DNA from: Thalassotalea sp. PP2-459
Lineage (GTDB): Bacteria; Pseudomonadota; Gammaproteobacteria; Enterobacterales; Alteromonadaceae
Assembly (NCBI RefSeq): GCF_001913705.1
Contig: NZ_MKQD01000011.1
Location: forward strand, 1-64,000
Direction of reading: 5' to 3'
DNA length: 64,000 bases
Numbering within the stretch: position 1 is the stretch's first letter; every line of letters starts with the position of its first letter. Below the pieces are notes generated by a model. It did not search any database, was not told the DNA's origin, and worked only from the letters and a program-made list of their open reading frames with translations. Shown here piece by piece: positions 36,840 to 45,698 of the stretch. The position numbers were made by a program, and so were the translations under genes.

Positions 36840-37731
36840 GTAAATCCAGTAACGCGCTGTTTAGTTGCGAATACTCAAATTGAAACCCATTGGCCAATAA
36901 TTTCTTGGGCACAACGTTTTGACCGTGGATAAATAAGTCTGACATTTCACCAAAAATAAGCTTCAACACAAAACTAGGAGTTGTAAATATGCATGGGCGA
37001 GATAGTTGTTTTGCTAGTGTTTCACTAAATACTTGATTAGTGACGGCATTCGGTGCTGTCATATTTACTGCACCGTTAATAGCTTTTTGCTCCATTAAAT
37101 AGATAATTGCGTTAACCATATCGTCAATGTGTATCCAGCTCATGACTTGTTCGCCGCTGGCAAACTTTCCACCTAAACCAAGCTTAAATGGTAGTAACAT
37201 TTTGTTAAGAGCACCCGCAGTTGTAGAAAGAACAATGCCTGTTCTTAACAGACATACACGCGTAGACGATGATTGTGCCTTTAACGCAATGTCTTCCCAC
37301 TGTTTGCAGATCTCATGTGAAAACTCTGGATAGTATTGCGTAAAGGTTTCATCTATTTGATAATTTCCTTGCCTGCCATAAATGCCTACGGCACTGCCAG
37401 ACAGTAATGTGTGAGGTGGTGTTTCACTTTGTTGGATGAGTTCAACAATTTTACCGGTCAAATCCCATCTGCTATGACAAATCTTTTGTTTTTGGCTCGT
37501 TGTCCATCGTTTATCAGCAATGGGTTCTCCTGCAAGGTTAATAACAATATCTGTTTGATCGATTAGCGTTTGATTAAGGCTAGTTATAAGATTAATTGCG
37601 CTACCTAAGCGAGCAGTGGCGTTATCAGGTGAGCGAGTTAACACTGAGATCTGATTGTCTTGATCAGATAATAATTGCTTTATCAGGACTTGTCCTATCA
37701 AGCCTGTTCCACCTGTCATTAATATTCGCAC
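36829..37731 (-). CDS. TIGR01777-family NAD(P)-binding epimerase-like protein
   Basis: A 300-residue SDR-fold protein (YfcH/SDR39U1 type) with TGGTGLIG near the N-terminus, NLAGEPIADKRW and SGSAVGIYG, and the C-terminal DUF1731-like region (LLANGFQFEYSQL). The substrate is unknown for the family. It is divergent from the LON-domain gene and has its own predicted ECF-sigma promoter (37762-37791), placing it in the photo-oxidative stress regulon. Confidence 0.88.
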   Translation of the reverse strand: MRILMTGGTGLIGQVLIKQLLSDQDNQISVLTRSPDNATARLGSAINLITSLNQTLIDQTDIVINLAGEPIADKRWTTSQKQKICHSRWDLTGKIVELIQQSETPPHTLLSGSAVGIYGRQGNYQIDETFTQYYPEFSHEICKQWEDIALKAQSSSTRVCLLRTGIVLSTTAGALNKMLLPFKLGLGGKFASGEQVMSWIHIDDMVNAIIYLMEQKAINGAVNMTAPNAVTNQVFSETLAKQLSRPCIFTTPSFVLKLIFGEMSDLFIHGQNVVPKKLLANGFQFEYSQLNSALLDLLSD

Positions 37732-37761
37732 TGTTTATCACCCATGAACTAAATAACTTAA

Positions 37762-37791
37762 TTAATACGTGTATTTTCTAAGTGTAGATCA
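37762..37791 (-). promoter_or_regulatory. Predicted ECF-sigma promoter for the TIGR01777 gene
   Basis: Read on the minus strand: -35 TGATCT (37791-37786), 18-bp spacer ending CG, -10 TATTAA (37767-37762), 30 bp before the ATG at 37731. Confidence 0.66.
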
Positions 37792-37826
37792 CTTAAAAAC
37801 TTTTATATTTTTTAACGATAATAATT

Positions 37827-37855
37827 TGATCCAATTCAAAAACTTGCCGTAGTAC
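37827..37855 (+). promoter_or_regulatory. Weak second ECF-like promoter candidate
   Basis: TGATCC (37827-37832), 17-bp spacer ending CG, then TAGTAC. The spacer is one base shorter than in the other four and a closer match exists downstream, so it may be chance. Confidence 0.3.
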
Positions 37856-37958
37856 TTTGCGACCTATGTGAGAGAAGGAATTGACAAGTGAATTATATTT
37901 TCACTGAGTATTTATAAAATATGCATGTTAATTTTTCTTTAATTTAGGTACTTTTTTG

Positions 37959-37988
37959 TGATCAAAACCTAAGGTAGTTACGTAATAA
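37959..37988 (+). promoter_or_regulatory. Predicted ECF-sigma promoter for the LON-domain gene
   Basis: -35 TGATCA (37959-37964), 18-bp spacer ending CG, -10 TAATAA (37983-37988), 27 bp before the ATG. Confidence 0.65.
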
Positions 37989-38015
37989 CTACAAAGACAT
38001 CAATAAAAGATATTA

Positions 38016-38576
38016 ATGAAGTTACCAATATTTCCACTGCCTGTATTTCTGCTACCACAAGGAATTACACGGTTACGCATTTTTGAACAACGCTATTTAA
38101 AGATGGTGAAATTGGCAATCAAAGAGCATGGCTTTGCCATTTTGTCGACGGTTAGTGGCGAGCATAAAGGTGTGGAAAATTGGGCGAGCTGGGTTGATAT
38201 TATTAATTTTGATCAAGATAAACATGGCGTGTTAACGATTGATGTTAAATGTAAGTCAATCGTTTCAGTCTCGGAACTTTCAGAAGATAAATACAAATTA
38301 AAGTACGCCGATATTGTTCCTCAAAATCATTGGCCTGAAGAACGTTATGATGACGTAACAAACAGGTTGTCACAATCATTGTTAAAAATATTTGAAGAAA
38401 ATAACTTACTGAGTGATCTCTATCAATCTGGTTTTAATGACAATGCTAATTGGATAATGTCGCGTTGGGTAGAGTTGCTACCGATCACACTTGAGGAAAA
38501 AATGATATTTGCTCAACAAAACTCTTATCCAATGGCGAAGCAATTTATTGCAAATATTGTCTTAGTAGAAAAATAA
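38016..38576 (+). CDS. LON N-terminal-domain (substrate-binding) protein
   Basis: A 186-residue protein made of only the Lon substrate-binding domain, with the typical start LPIFPLPVFLLPQGITRLRIFEQRYL. No ATPase or Ser-Lys protease part is present. Stand-alone LON-domain proteins are common but poorly understood; near ChrR a role in recognising damaged proteins or in stress signalling is possible but unproven. It lies between two ECF-type promoters and is followed by the sigma gene. Confidence 0.87.
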   Translation: MKLPIFPLPVFLLPQGITRLRIFEQRYLKMVKLAIKEHGFAILSTVSGEHKGVENWASWVDIINFDQDKHGVLTIDVKCKSIVSVSELSEDKYKLKYADIVPQNHWPEERYDDVTNRLSQSLLKIFEENNLLSDLYQSGFNDNANWIMSRWVELLPITLEEKMIFAQQNSYPMAKQFIANIVLVEK

Positions 38577-38588
38577 ATTAACGTTGAG

Positions 38589-38618
38589 TGATCCAGTCAC
38601 TTAATTGCTGCGTATTGG
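38589..38618 (+). promoter_or_regulatory. Predicted autoregulated promoter of the sigma-chrR operon
   Basis: -35 TGATCC (38589-38594), 18-bp spacer ending CG, -10 TATTGG (38613-38618), 30 bp before the sigma start. The -35 equals the Rhodobacter sigma-E consensus. Confidence 0.72.
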
Positions 38619-38648
38619 CTATTATATATATTCTTGGAAGTATTAAAG

Positions 38649-39275
38649 ATGGTTACAGGGCAAATAAGCTTGTCAGTTACAGCTTCAAGTGTTAAACCTA
38701 AAGCTATGATCGATTCAACTGAACATCAACAGTTAAGTCAATGGCTTATATCTGTTGCAAATCATCGAGACAAAGCGGCATTTAGCGAACTGTTTAAGTT
38801 TTTTGCCCCTAAAATTTTGCGTATCGCTAAAAACAAAATTGGTAGTGAAGCGCAAGCAAGTGAAATAGTGCAAGAGACCATGTCTAATATTTGGCGTAAA
38901 GCTCACTTATTTGACGCCCAAAAAGGAGCACCCACGACGTGGGTATATACGGTAATGCGAAATGTTACCTTTGACATGCTGAGAAAAGTTAAAAGTAACC
39001 GTGAAGATACCTTAAGCGATGACATTTGGCCATTAGCTGAACAGTCAGCATCAGAAGATGAACCGTTTGAAGATCATCTCGCACAAAATAACATATTGTC
39101 TGTTATAGAAACACTTCCTGAAAATCAGCAGCAAGTGATTAAAGGCTTTTACTTTATGGAGATGTCGCAAGAGCAACTTGCCAATCACCTTGGTTTACCT
39201 TTAGGCACAATAAAATCACGACTACGCCTAGCCTTAGCGAAACTAAAGGCGCAGTTAGGAGAACACCATGATTAA
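38649..39275 (+). CDS. ECF-family RNA polymerase sigma factor, singlet-oxygen type (RpoE/SigE of ChrR pairs)
   Basis: A 208-residue ECF sigma factor with region 2 (about 45-112, FSELFKFFAPKILRIAKNK and TWVYTVMRNVTFDMLR) and region 4 (about 150-203, LPENQQQVIKGFYFMEMSQEQLA). It is cotranscribed with, and overlaps by 8 bases, its ChrR-type anti-sigma gene. Relatives respond to singlet oxygen and organic peroxides. ATG 38649 has GGAAG 8 bases upstream; an upstream in-frame TTG is less likely. Its own promoter has the regulon motif, so it is probably autoregulated. Confidence 0.92.
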   Translation: MVTGQISLSVTASSVKPKAMIDSTEHQQLSQWLISVANHRDKAAFSELFKFFAPKILRIAKNKIGSEAQASEIVQETMSNIWRKAHLFDAQKGAPTTWVYTVMRNVTFDMLRKVKSNREDTLSDDIWPLAEQSASEDEPFEDHLAQNNILSVIETLPENQQQVIKGFYFMEMSQEQLANHLGLPLGTIKSRLRLALAKLKAQLGEHHD

Positions 39276-39948
39276 GCATCATCCTACCTTTGAAATGTTA
39301 ACTGCCTATGTGGCAGGAGAGTTACTGGCATCACTGGCTGCTGGTATTAGCATTCACGCGGATAAATGCGAGAAATGTAAAAAACAGATTAGCCTATTAA
39401 CTGAGCAATTGGCGGAAGTGAGTTTTGATCATGATCAGGATTTATTAAACATTGATCAATTAAGTAATCAAAACGCTATATCAGTTGATTTTGAGCAAAT
39501 GATCAACAATATTTGTGAAGATGACAGTATAACAATAGCTAAACCCGTTGAAGCAAAAACGATAACGTTACGCGACACAACATATGAACTACCCAGAGCT
39601 ATACAAAATATGGAAATAACCAATACCGCTAGTATTGGTAAGCTTTCACGGGCCAGAGTAATGTTGGATGAAGGTGAAATTCATACAAGCTTAGTGCACA
39701 TTGAGCCAGGCGGTGGCGTGCCCATGCATACACATAATGGCTTTGAACTTACTGTATTGGTTGAAGGTAGCTTTACTGATGAAATGGGTGAGTATTTTCC
39801 AGGCGACTTTATTATGCTTGATGGTCAGCACGAACATAACCCAGTGTCGGCTCAAGGGTGTTTGTGTTATACGGTAGCCAATGCACCGCAAAAATTTACA
39901 CAAGGGATTAATAAATTGCTTAACCCTATTGGTAACTTTATTTATTAA
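39268..39948 (+). CDS. chrR: ChrR-family zinc anti-sigma factor with cupin domain
   Basis: A 226-residue anti-sigma factor. The N-terminal anti-sigma domain has zinc ligands His5, His30, Cys34 and Cys37, one residue off the Rhodobacter numbering (6, 31, 35, 38). The C-terminal cupin (about 125-215) has His154, His156, Glu160 and His190, with spacing like ChrR's second metal site, and a Cys-x-Cys at 198/200. In the model system, singlet oxygen makes ChrR release sigma, allowing proteolysis. The DUF523 gene follows 11 bp after its stop. Confidence 0.92.
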   Translation: MIKHHPTFEMLTAYVAGELLASLAAGISIHADKCEKCKKQISLLTEQLAEVSFDHDQDLLNIDQLSNQNAISVDFEQMINNICEDDSITIAKPVEAKTITLRDTTYELPRAIQNMEITNTASIGKLSRARVMLDEGEIHTSLVHIEPGGGVPMHTHNGFELTVLVEGSFTDEMGEYFPGDFIMLDGQHEHNPVSAQGCLCYTVANAPQKFTQGINKLLNPIGNFIY

Positions 39949-39959
39949 CAGGTGAAATT

Positions 39960-40919
39960 ATGCATAGTTCATTTGATAAAAAAGACATTACAGTTGGAAT
40001 AAGCGCTTGTATTGCTGGTGAAAAAGTTCGTTTTGATGCGAGTAATAAACCTTCAAATTTCTGTATGAAAGAATTGGCGCAACACGTCACTTTTAAAACA
40101 TTTTGCCCTGAAGTTGCTATTGGTTTACCTGTACCTAGGCCTACGATCAGGTTAATTGAAAAAGATAATGTTATCAAAGTGGCAAGACCTGATGGTAGTG
40201 GAGATGTGACAGAAGCATTATCAGCATATGGCAAAAAAATCGCTAAATTTGCGGATAGCTTTAGTGGCTTTATTTTTTGTGCCAAAAGCCCAAGTTGCGG
40301 TATGGAGCGTGTAAAAATTTACTCACCTGAAGGTAATCCACTTCCTGCTACTGGGGTGGGGGCTTTTGCCGAGCAGATTATGGCGGCAAATCCATTGTTA
40401 CCGTGTGAAGAAAATGGTCGTTTAAACGATCCAATAATTAAAGAAAACTTTGTTGCTAGAGTTTTTGCTTATAAGCATTGGCAGTCATTGGTTGAATCAG
40501 GGTTAACAAAACACAAGCTAACAACATTTCATAGTGAATATAAATATACGGTGATGAGTCATGATCTTGTTGCCTATAAAAAGCTAGGGCAATTACTTGC
40601 TAGCAATGAACTGCCTATCGAAGAGCTTGCACAACAATATATTACGGGCTTAATGGCAGCCTTGAGAATCAAAGCAACGCGAAAAAACCATGCAAATACG
40701 TTGTCGCATATTCAAGGTTATTTTTCAAAGCACCTTTCGCCAGAGCAAAGGCAAGAACTTTGTCAGCAAATCGAAGCGTTTCGCACTGGTTTAGTGCCAC
40801 TTTTCGTGCCTTTAACCTTGATAAAGCATTATTTATTGTCACACCCCAAGTCGTATCTGGCTAAGCAGACTTATTTAAACCCGTACCCAGAAAGTTTAAA
40901 GCTACGCTACGGCTATTAA
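39960..40919 (+). CDS. DUF523/DUF1722 protein (YbgA-like)
   Basis: A 319-residue two-domain protein: an N-terminal DUF523 (about 8-150) with conserved Cys positions (ISACIAGEKVRFD, FCPEVAIG, CAKSPSCG) that suggest a thiol or metal centre, and a C-terminal DUF1722 (about 175-310). This fusion is very often found beside photolyase genes, as here (phr 83 bp downstream). Its biochemical role is unknown. Its distance from chrR suggests one transcription unit with sigma and chrR. Confidence 0.88.
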   Translation: MHSSFDKKDITVGISACIAGEKVRFDASNKPSNFCMKELAQHVTFKTFCPEVAIGLPVPRPTIRLIEKDNVIKVARPDGSGDVTEALSAYGKKIAKFADSFSGFIFCAKSPSCGMERVKIYSPEGNPLPATGVGAFAEQIMAANPLLPCEENGRLNDPIIKENFVARVFAYKHWQSLVESGLTKHKLTTFHSEYKYTVMSHDLVAYKKLGQLLASNELPIEELAQQYITGLMAALRIKATRKNHANTLSHIQGYFSKHLSPEQRQELCQQIEAFRTGLVPLFVPLTLIKHYLLSHPKSYLAKQTYLNPYPESLKLRYGY

Positions 40920-40929
40920 TTTAACCTAT

Positions 40930-40959
40930 ATCGATGAAGACTACATGGTCTTTGTCGAT
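40930..40959 (+). promoter_or_regulatory. Hairpin before the photolyase gene, possible attenuator
   Basis: Stem ATCGATGAAGAC / GTCTTTGTCGAT, 12 bp with two G-U pairs and a 6-base loop, followed by ATTCATTTCTTT. The T-rich tail is interrupted, so termination would be weak. Confidence 0.4.
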
Positions 40960-41002
40960 ATTCATTTCTTTGATTAACATACATTTTGGCATATGAGACG
41001 TT

Positions 41003-42403
41003 ATGCAAATACTTTGGTTTAGAAACGACTTACGCGTGCATGATAATCCAGCTTTGCACCATTTTTTAATGCATTATCAATCCGGCGATCGGGCTATTTA
41101 TTTGTTAACGCCAGCTCAATGGCACCAACATCACTGGTCGCGTATTAAAATTGATTTGATTAAACGACACGTAGCGTTACTGAGCAAACAGTTAAATGAA
41201 CTAGGTGTGCAATTAGAGGTTTATCACGTTGATGACTTTGAACAACAAGTTGAGTTTATTATCAATGAAAATGAACAAGGCTCTGCAATTCATTTTATTG
41301 CAAATGAAGAACTTGAGATTAACGAAAGACAGCGGGATGAAAAATTAAAAAGTAAGGGGGTAACATTAACGTTATTTGAAGCAGACGTTATTGTTAGTAA
41401 AGGGAAAGTACTTAATCAAACGGGTGAAATGTTTAAAGTGTTCACCCCTTTTAAGCGTGCTTGGTTACGTCATGTAAAAAATGATGGTGTTGAATATTTG
41501 GGCAAACCAGACAAGCGAACAACTGCCATTGAAATTAATGATGAACCAGTCAACCATGCAAATAACGACGTTTTACAGGGTGACAACTCGTCGTCGCAAT
41601 GGCCATTAATTGATGAAGTTGAAGCGCATACTATTCCTGCCTTTTTTGCTAACAAACATGACCAATATCATGAATTTCGAGATATACCTTCCATCAAAGG
41701 CACATCAGGTCTATCACCCTATTTAGCTATCGGCGCGTTAAGCCCAAGGTATTTACTACAATTAATTTTGAACAAACATCCAGATTTATTAACTGCGCAT
41801 GATAGTCCTGCGTTTTCATGGCTTAATGAACTCATTTGGCGCGACTTCTATCGTCATCTGTTGCATCATTTTCCTAAACTGTGTCGGCATAAAATGTTTA
41901 ATGATAAATATGCAAACATTACTTGGCCGTATGATAAAGCGAAATTTGATGCGTGGTGTTTAGGACAAACGGGTTACCCCATTGTTGATGCTGCGATGCG
42001 TCAACTCAATCAAACTGGCTGGATGCATAATCGCTTGAGAATGGTCGTTGCGAGTTTTCTCACTAAACATTTATTAATTGATTGGCGACTAGGTGAACAA
42101 TACTTTATGTCAAAATTAATTGATGGTGATCTTGCTGCAAATAATGGTGGCTGGCAATGGGCAGCGAGCACAGGGTGTGATGCGCAGCCGTACTTTAGAA
42201 TTTTTAATCCGATCCGACAAGGGGAAAGATTTGATCCTAAAGGTGAGTTTGTACGTAAGTATTTACCAGAGCTTGATAAAGTGCCTGACAAGCATGTTCA
42301 CTTTCCGCATAGTTATATGAAGTCTCATTCTGATATAGCTTATTGGCCGGCAATTGTTGATCATAAAGTGGCGAGAGAACAAGCGCTAGCATTTTATCGA
42401 TAA
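41003..42403 (+). CDS. phrB: Deoxyribodipyrimidine photolyase (class I CPD)
   Basis: A 466-residue flavoprotein with an N-terminal antenna domain (LWFRNDLRVHDNPAL) and a C-terminal FAD/catalytic domain. The signatures are WLNELIWRDFYRHLL, TGWMHNRLRM and NNGGWQWAASTG. The Asn-Gly-Gly-Trp segment and the Trp electron-transfer positions fit CPD photolyase rather than 6-4 or cryptochrome-DASH. It repairs UV-induced pyrimidine dimers using blue light. It is in a block under photo-oxidative sigma control; no sigma-type promoter lies just upstream, so it is probably read from the sigma-chrR promoter. Confidence 0.95.
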   Translation: MQILWFRNDLRVHDNPALHHFLMHYQSGDRAIYLLTPAQWHQHHWSRIKIDLIKRHVALLSKQLNELGVQLEVYHVDDFEQQVEFIINENEQGSAIHFIANEELEINERQRDEKLKSKGVTLTLFEADVIVSKGKVLNQTGEMFKVFTPFKRAWLRHVKNDGVEYLGKPDKRTTAIEINDEPVNHANNDVLQGDNSSSQWPLIDEVEAHTIPAFFANKHDQYHEFRDIPSIKGTSGLSPYLAIGALSPRYLLQLILNKHPDLLTAHDSPAFSWLNELIWRDFYRHLLHHFPKLCRHKMFNDKYANITWPYDKAKFDAWCLGQTGYPIVDAAMRQLNQTGWMHNRLRMVVASFLTKHLLIDWRLGEQYFMSKLIDGDLAANNGGWQWAASTGCDAQPYFRIFNPIRQGERFDPKGEFVRKYLPELDKVPDKHVHFPHSYMKSHSDIAYWPAIVDHKVAREQALAFYR

Positions 42404-42437
42404 ACGAATTTTATAGAGCAGCATCTGGGGACTCATT

Positions 42438-42914
42438 TTGCGACGACATATTGAGCAAGTATCTGAACATGGTATAGAACAGAGACCAGCGTGGTTGGTA
42501 AACTTCTGTGATACCTATCAATCTCTTTCTGCGGATAGTTCTTTTGAAGAGCTCGCACTAATCTATCACCATGATGTTGCTTTTATTGACCCTATGCACG
42601 AAATAAATGGCTTGGTTAATTTGACAAAATACTTTAGCGAACTCTACGAAAACGTAGCATATTGCCAATTTAAGATTACCCAATCTTTCTATCAACATCA
42701 GCATGCCGCTGTGTACTGGTCGATGACTTATCAACATACAAAGCTAAATAGCGGCAAGCCGATTGTCGTTGAAGGGCATTCCTACTTAGAAGCAAAGGGA
42801 GGGAAAGTTATTTACCATCGAGATTATCTCGATTTAGGTCAAATGCTGTACCAACATGTTCCTATTCTAGGACGAATTATTTCTTGGCTAAAAGCGCGGA
42901 TAAAAACAGTATGA
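42438..42914 (+). CDS. NTF2/SnoaL-like protein
   Basis: A 158-residue protein of the nuclear transport factor 2 (cone-shaped alpha+beta) fold: WLVNFCDTYQSLS start helix, FIDPMHEINGLVNLTKYFSELY, and strand pairs ending HSYLEAKGGKVIYHRDYLD. Members recur in ChrR-linked operons but their reaction is unknown; some NTF2 folds are enzymes, others ligand binders. The start is TTG (42438) with GGGG upstream. Its end overlaps the SDR start by four bases (ATGA). Confidence 0.8.
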   Translation: MRRHIEQVSEHGIEQRPAWLVNFCDTYQSLSADSSFEELALIYHHDVAFIDPMHEINGLVNLTKYFSELYENVAYCQFKITQSFYQHQHAAVYWSMTYQHTKLNSGKPIVVEGHSYLEAKGGKVIYHRDYLDLGQMLYQHVPILGRIISWLKARIKTV

Positions 42915-43627
42915 ACATTGACAAAAATGTACTAATTACCGGTGCTACTTCAGGTATCGGAGCAGCGCTATTTGCTCTTTTCAGTAAACACGGTCACACC
43001 CTGTATCCATGTGGCCGCAATGAAGAAAAGCTTCGAGAGCTTAAGGAACATTCTACTAGGTGTCAGCCTTTATCGTTTGACATTAATGAAATCGAGCAAG
43101 TGAACCTAGCGGCGAGTCAGGTAGATGCAATCGATATACTGATATTAAATGCGGGCGATTGTGCTTATATTGATGATGCTATGGCATTTGATGCCGCTAA
43201 TTTTGCGCGCATTATCAATACCAATTTAACGTCATTAGGTAATGTGTTAGCTGCGTTTTTGCCAAAAATGAACAAGGGTGGACAAGTGGTATTTGTCAGT
43301 TCAGCGGCAACATTATTACCGTTTCCTAAAGCTGAAGCCTATGGCGCATCAAAAGCAGGAATAAATTATCTGGCAAACAGTTTGAGAATTGATCTTGAAA
43401 AATACCAAATCGGTGTAAGTTTAGTGCATCCAGGCTTTGTTGAAACCCCCTTAACCGATAGAAATACCTTTGACATGCCTTTTATACTTTCAGCTTCAGA
43501 AGCTGCTCAACGCATCTATAAAGGTGTTATGAAGAAAAAACAATACATACATTTTCCCAGAAGATTAACATGGCTATTAAAAGTACTTGCTTTTATGCCT
43601 CAATTTTTAAGACATCGTTTGATGTAA
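42911..43627 (+). CDS. Short-chain dehydrogenase in the ChrR-linked operon
   Basis: A 238-residue classical SDR with TGATSGIG near residue 11, catalytic Ser (VSSAATL), Tyr and Lys (YGASKAG). The substrate is unknown; in this operon a fatty-acid or lipid substrate is likely. ATG 42911 overlaps the preceding stop, so a longer frame from 42884 was not used. Confidence 0.88.
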   Translation: MNIDKNVLITGATSGIGAALFALFSKHGHTLYPCGRNEEKLRELKEHSTRCQPLSFDINEIEQVNLAASQVDAIDILILNAGDCAYIDDAMAFDAANFARIINTNLTSLGNVLAAFLPKMNKGGQVVFVSSAATLLPFPKAEAYGASKAGINYLANSLRIDLEKYQIGVSLVHPGFVETPLTDRNTFDMPFILSASEAAQRIYKGVMKKKQYIHFPRRLTWLLKVLAFMPQFLRHRLM

Positions 43628-43641
43628 ATAGGTAATGACTA

Positions 43642-44910
43642 ATGAAGCGTATAGCAGTTATTGGCGCAGGCATATCAGGTTTAACCGCAGCACATTTATT
43701 GTCTAAAAAACACAATGTTAGTGTTTTTGAAAGCCAAACTAATATTGGTGGGCACACGGCGACTGTTGATGTAACCGTTGCGGGAAAATCATATGCAATC
43801 GATACCGGTTTTATTGTTTTTAATAATAAAACCTACCCAAATTTTTTAGCTTTACTCGCAAGCATTGGTGTTGATAAACAAGCCACTGAAATGAGCTTTT
43901 CAGTGCATAATTGTCATACAGGGCTAGAATACAATGGCCATACCTTAGCAACACTTTTTGCGCAGAAGCGAAATATATTGAACCCCAAGTTTTGGCGTTT
44001 AATATTCGATATATTGCGTTTTAATAAACTCTGTAAAGCTGTCTTTCAGCAACAAGATATCTCTGAACATGAAACCTTAGGCGGTTTCTTGCAACAAAAT
44101 GACTTTAATCAATATTTTGCAGAGCATTATATTTTACCCATGGGGGCGGCGATTTGGTCGAGCTCATTGGAACAAATGGAACAGTTTCAACTGCGTTTCT
44201 TTATTCAATTTTTCTATAACCATGGTTTGTTAAATGTGACAGATAGGCCTCAGTGGTATGTAATTCCCAAAGGTTCTAGAAATTACCTCGCGCCTTTAAT
44301 CGCACCCTTTAAAGATAGTATTACTGTAGATGCAGAAATATGTTCAGTGCAACGACATGACGATGGCGTAACCTTGGTTTTTGAAGATAAATCTGAACAG
44401 ATATTTGACGACGTAGTGTTTGCTTGCCATTCAGATCAGGCTCTTGCGTTACTAGATGCACCAACACCGGCAGAAAGGGAAATACTTTCAGCGATGCCTT
44501 ATGCGGCCAATTCAGTGGTGTTGCATACTGATGAAACATTGTTACCAGTGCGCAAGAAGGCTTGGGCAAGTTGGAATTATCAATTAAGTGATAACCGAAC
44601 AAAACCTGCAAGCGTTACCTATAACATGAATATATTGCAGGGATTAGACACTGAACATACATTTTGCGTGACGCTTAATCAAAAAGCAGCAATCGCCCCA
44701 GAAAAAATACTCAGAGAATTTACGTATCATCACCCTGTATTTTCTGTGCAATCGTTGGAAGCACAGCAACGACGTAGCGAAGTATGTGGTGTTGGCAACA
44801 CGCATTTTTGTGGAGCCTATTGGTATAATGGCTTTCATGAAGATGGCGTAAGAAGTGCGCTTGATGTTGCTGCTAGGTTTGATTGCTTTTTATCAGAAGA
44901 CAGCGAATGA
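43642..44910 (+). CDS. FAD-dependent amine-oxidase-like oxidoreductase
   Basis: A 422-residue flavoprotein with an N-terminal dinucleotide motif (AVIGAGISGLTAAHLL), GGHTATVDV and a C-terminal region (CGAYWYNGFHEDGVRSA) typical of the NAD/FAD-binding proteins that accompany cyclopropane-synthase genes. The family may desaturate or oxidise acyl chains. It overlaps the DUF1365 gene by four bases. Confidence 0.9.
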   Translation: MKRIAVIGAGISGLTAAHLLSKKHNVSVFESQTNIGGHTATVDVTVAGKSYAIDTGFIVFNNKTYPNFLALLASIGVDKQATEMSFSVHNCHTGLEYNGHTLATLFAQKRNILNPKFWRLIFDILRFNKLCKAVFQQQDISEHETLGGFLQQNDFNQYFAEHYILPMGAAIWSSSLEQMEQFQLRFFIQFFYNHGLLNVTDRPQWYVIPKGSRNYLAPLIAPFKDSITVDAEICSVQRHDDGVTLVFEDKSEQIFDDVVFACHSDQALALLDAPTPAEREILSAMPYAANSVVLHTDETLLPVRKKAWASWNYQLSDNRTKPASVTYNMNILQGLDTEHTFCVTLNQKAAIAPEKILREFTYHHPVFSVQSLEAQQRRSEVCGVGNTHFCGAYWYNGFHEDGVRSALDVAARFDCFLSEDSE

Positions 44911-45683
44911 AAACGCACACGTTTACCCCGTTAAACTCCTATGTTTATGTTGGAAGTATTCAGCACAGAAGGTTTACGCCAAAGCGGCATCAATTTTCTT
45001 ATCGCTTGTATATGCTTGCACTCAATGTCGATAAGCTTGAGCAAGCGTTTTCAGCCTCACGTTTACTCGGTAAAAAGTGGTGGCAGCCAATAAGATTTGT
45101 TGAAAAAGATTACCTAGCAGGTGAACCAGGATCTCTTAAGGTACGTATTATAGATAAAGTGAGGGCACTGGGTGGTACGTCTACTATCTCGCAAGTTGTG
45201 ATGCTCGTTCAAGCAAGAAGCTTTGGCATTTACTTTAGTCCAGCAAATTTTTATTTTTGTTACGACGATTATGGGCAATGCCGCTATATGTTAGCGGAAG
45301 TGAGTAATACACCATGGAATGAACGCCATTATTACTTGGTTGACTTACAAGGTAAAAAGATCAACGAAAAAGCATTTCATGTCTCGCCCTTTATGGATTT
45401 AGACATGCACTATTTATGGCAAGTTAAGCCCCCAGAACATATGGACGATAATTTGTTGATCCATATAGAAAACAGAAAAATGAATCAAGGTGATAAGTTA
45501 AAAGTATTTGATGCCCATTTAAGGTTGAAGAAACAACCCTTAGCAGCAAAAACATTAATGAAAACCTGGTGTCAATTGCCAGCGATGTCTTTGTCAATTG
45601 TAACGGGCATTTATTGGCAAGCATTAAAGTTATTTTTAAAAAAAATACCGTTTGTTTCTTATCAGCAGAAAAAAAGATTATAG
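44907..45683 (+). CDS. DUF1365 family protein
   Basis: A 258-residue protein of DUF1365, with SIQHRRFTPKRHQFSYRLYM start and the block FYFCYDD, NTPWNERHYYLVD and FHVSPFMDLDMHYLW. The function is unknown, but the family is tightly tied to cyclopropane-fatty-acid-synthase-like and FAD oxidoreductase genes. It overlaps the FAD gene by four bases and precedes the methyltransferase gene by 15 bp. Confidence 0.92.
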   Translation: MKTHTFTPLNSYVYVGSIQHRRFTPKRHQFSYRLYMLALNVDKLEQAFSASRLLGKKWWQPIRFVEKDYLAGEPGSLKVRIIDKVRALGGTSTISQVVMLVQARSFGIYFSPANFYFCYDDYGQCRYMLAEVSNTPWNERHYYLVDLQGKKINEKAFHVSPFMDLDMHYLWQVKPPEHMDDNLLIHIENRKMNQGDKLKVFDAHLRLKKQPLAAKTLMKTWCQLPAMSLSIVTGIYWQALKLFLKKIPFVSYQQKKRL

Positions 45684-45698
45684 CAGTAGGAGCTTAGT

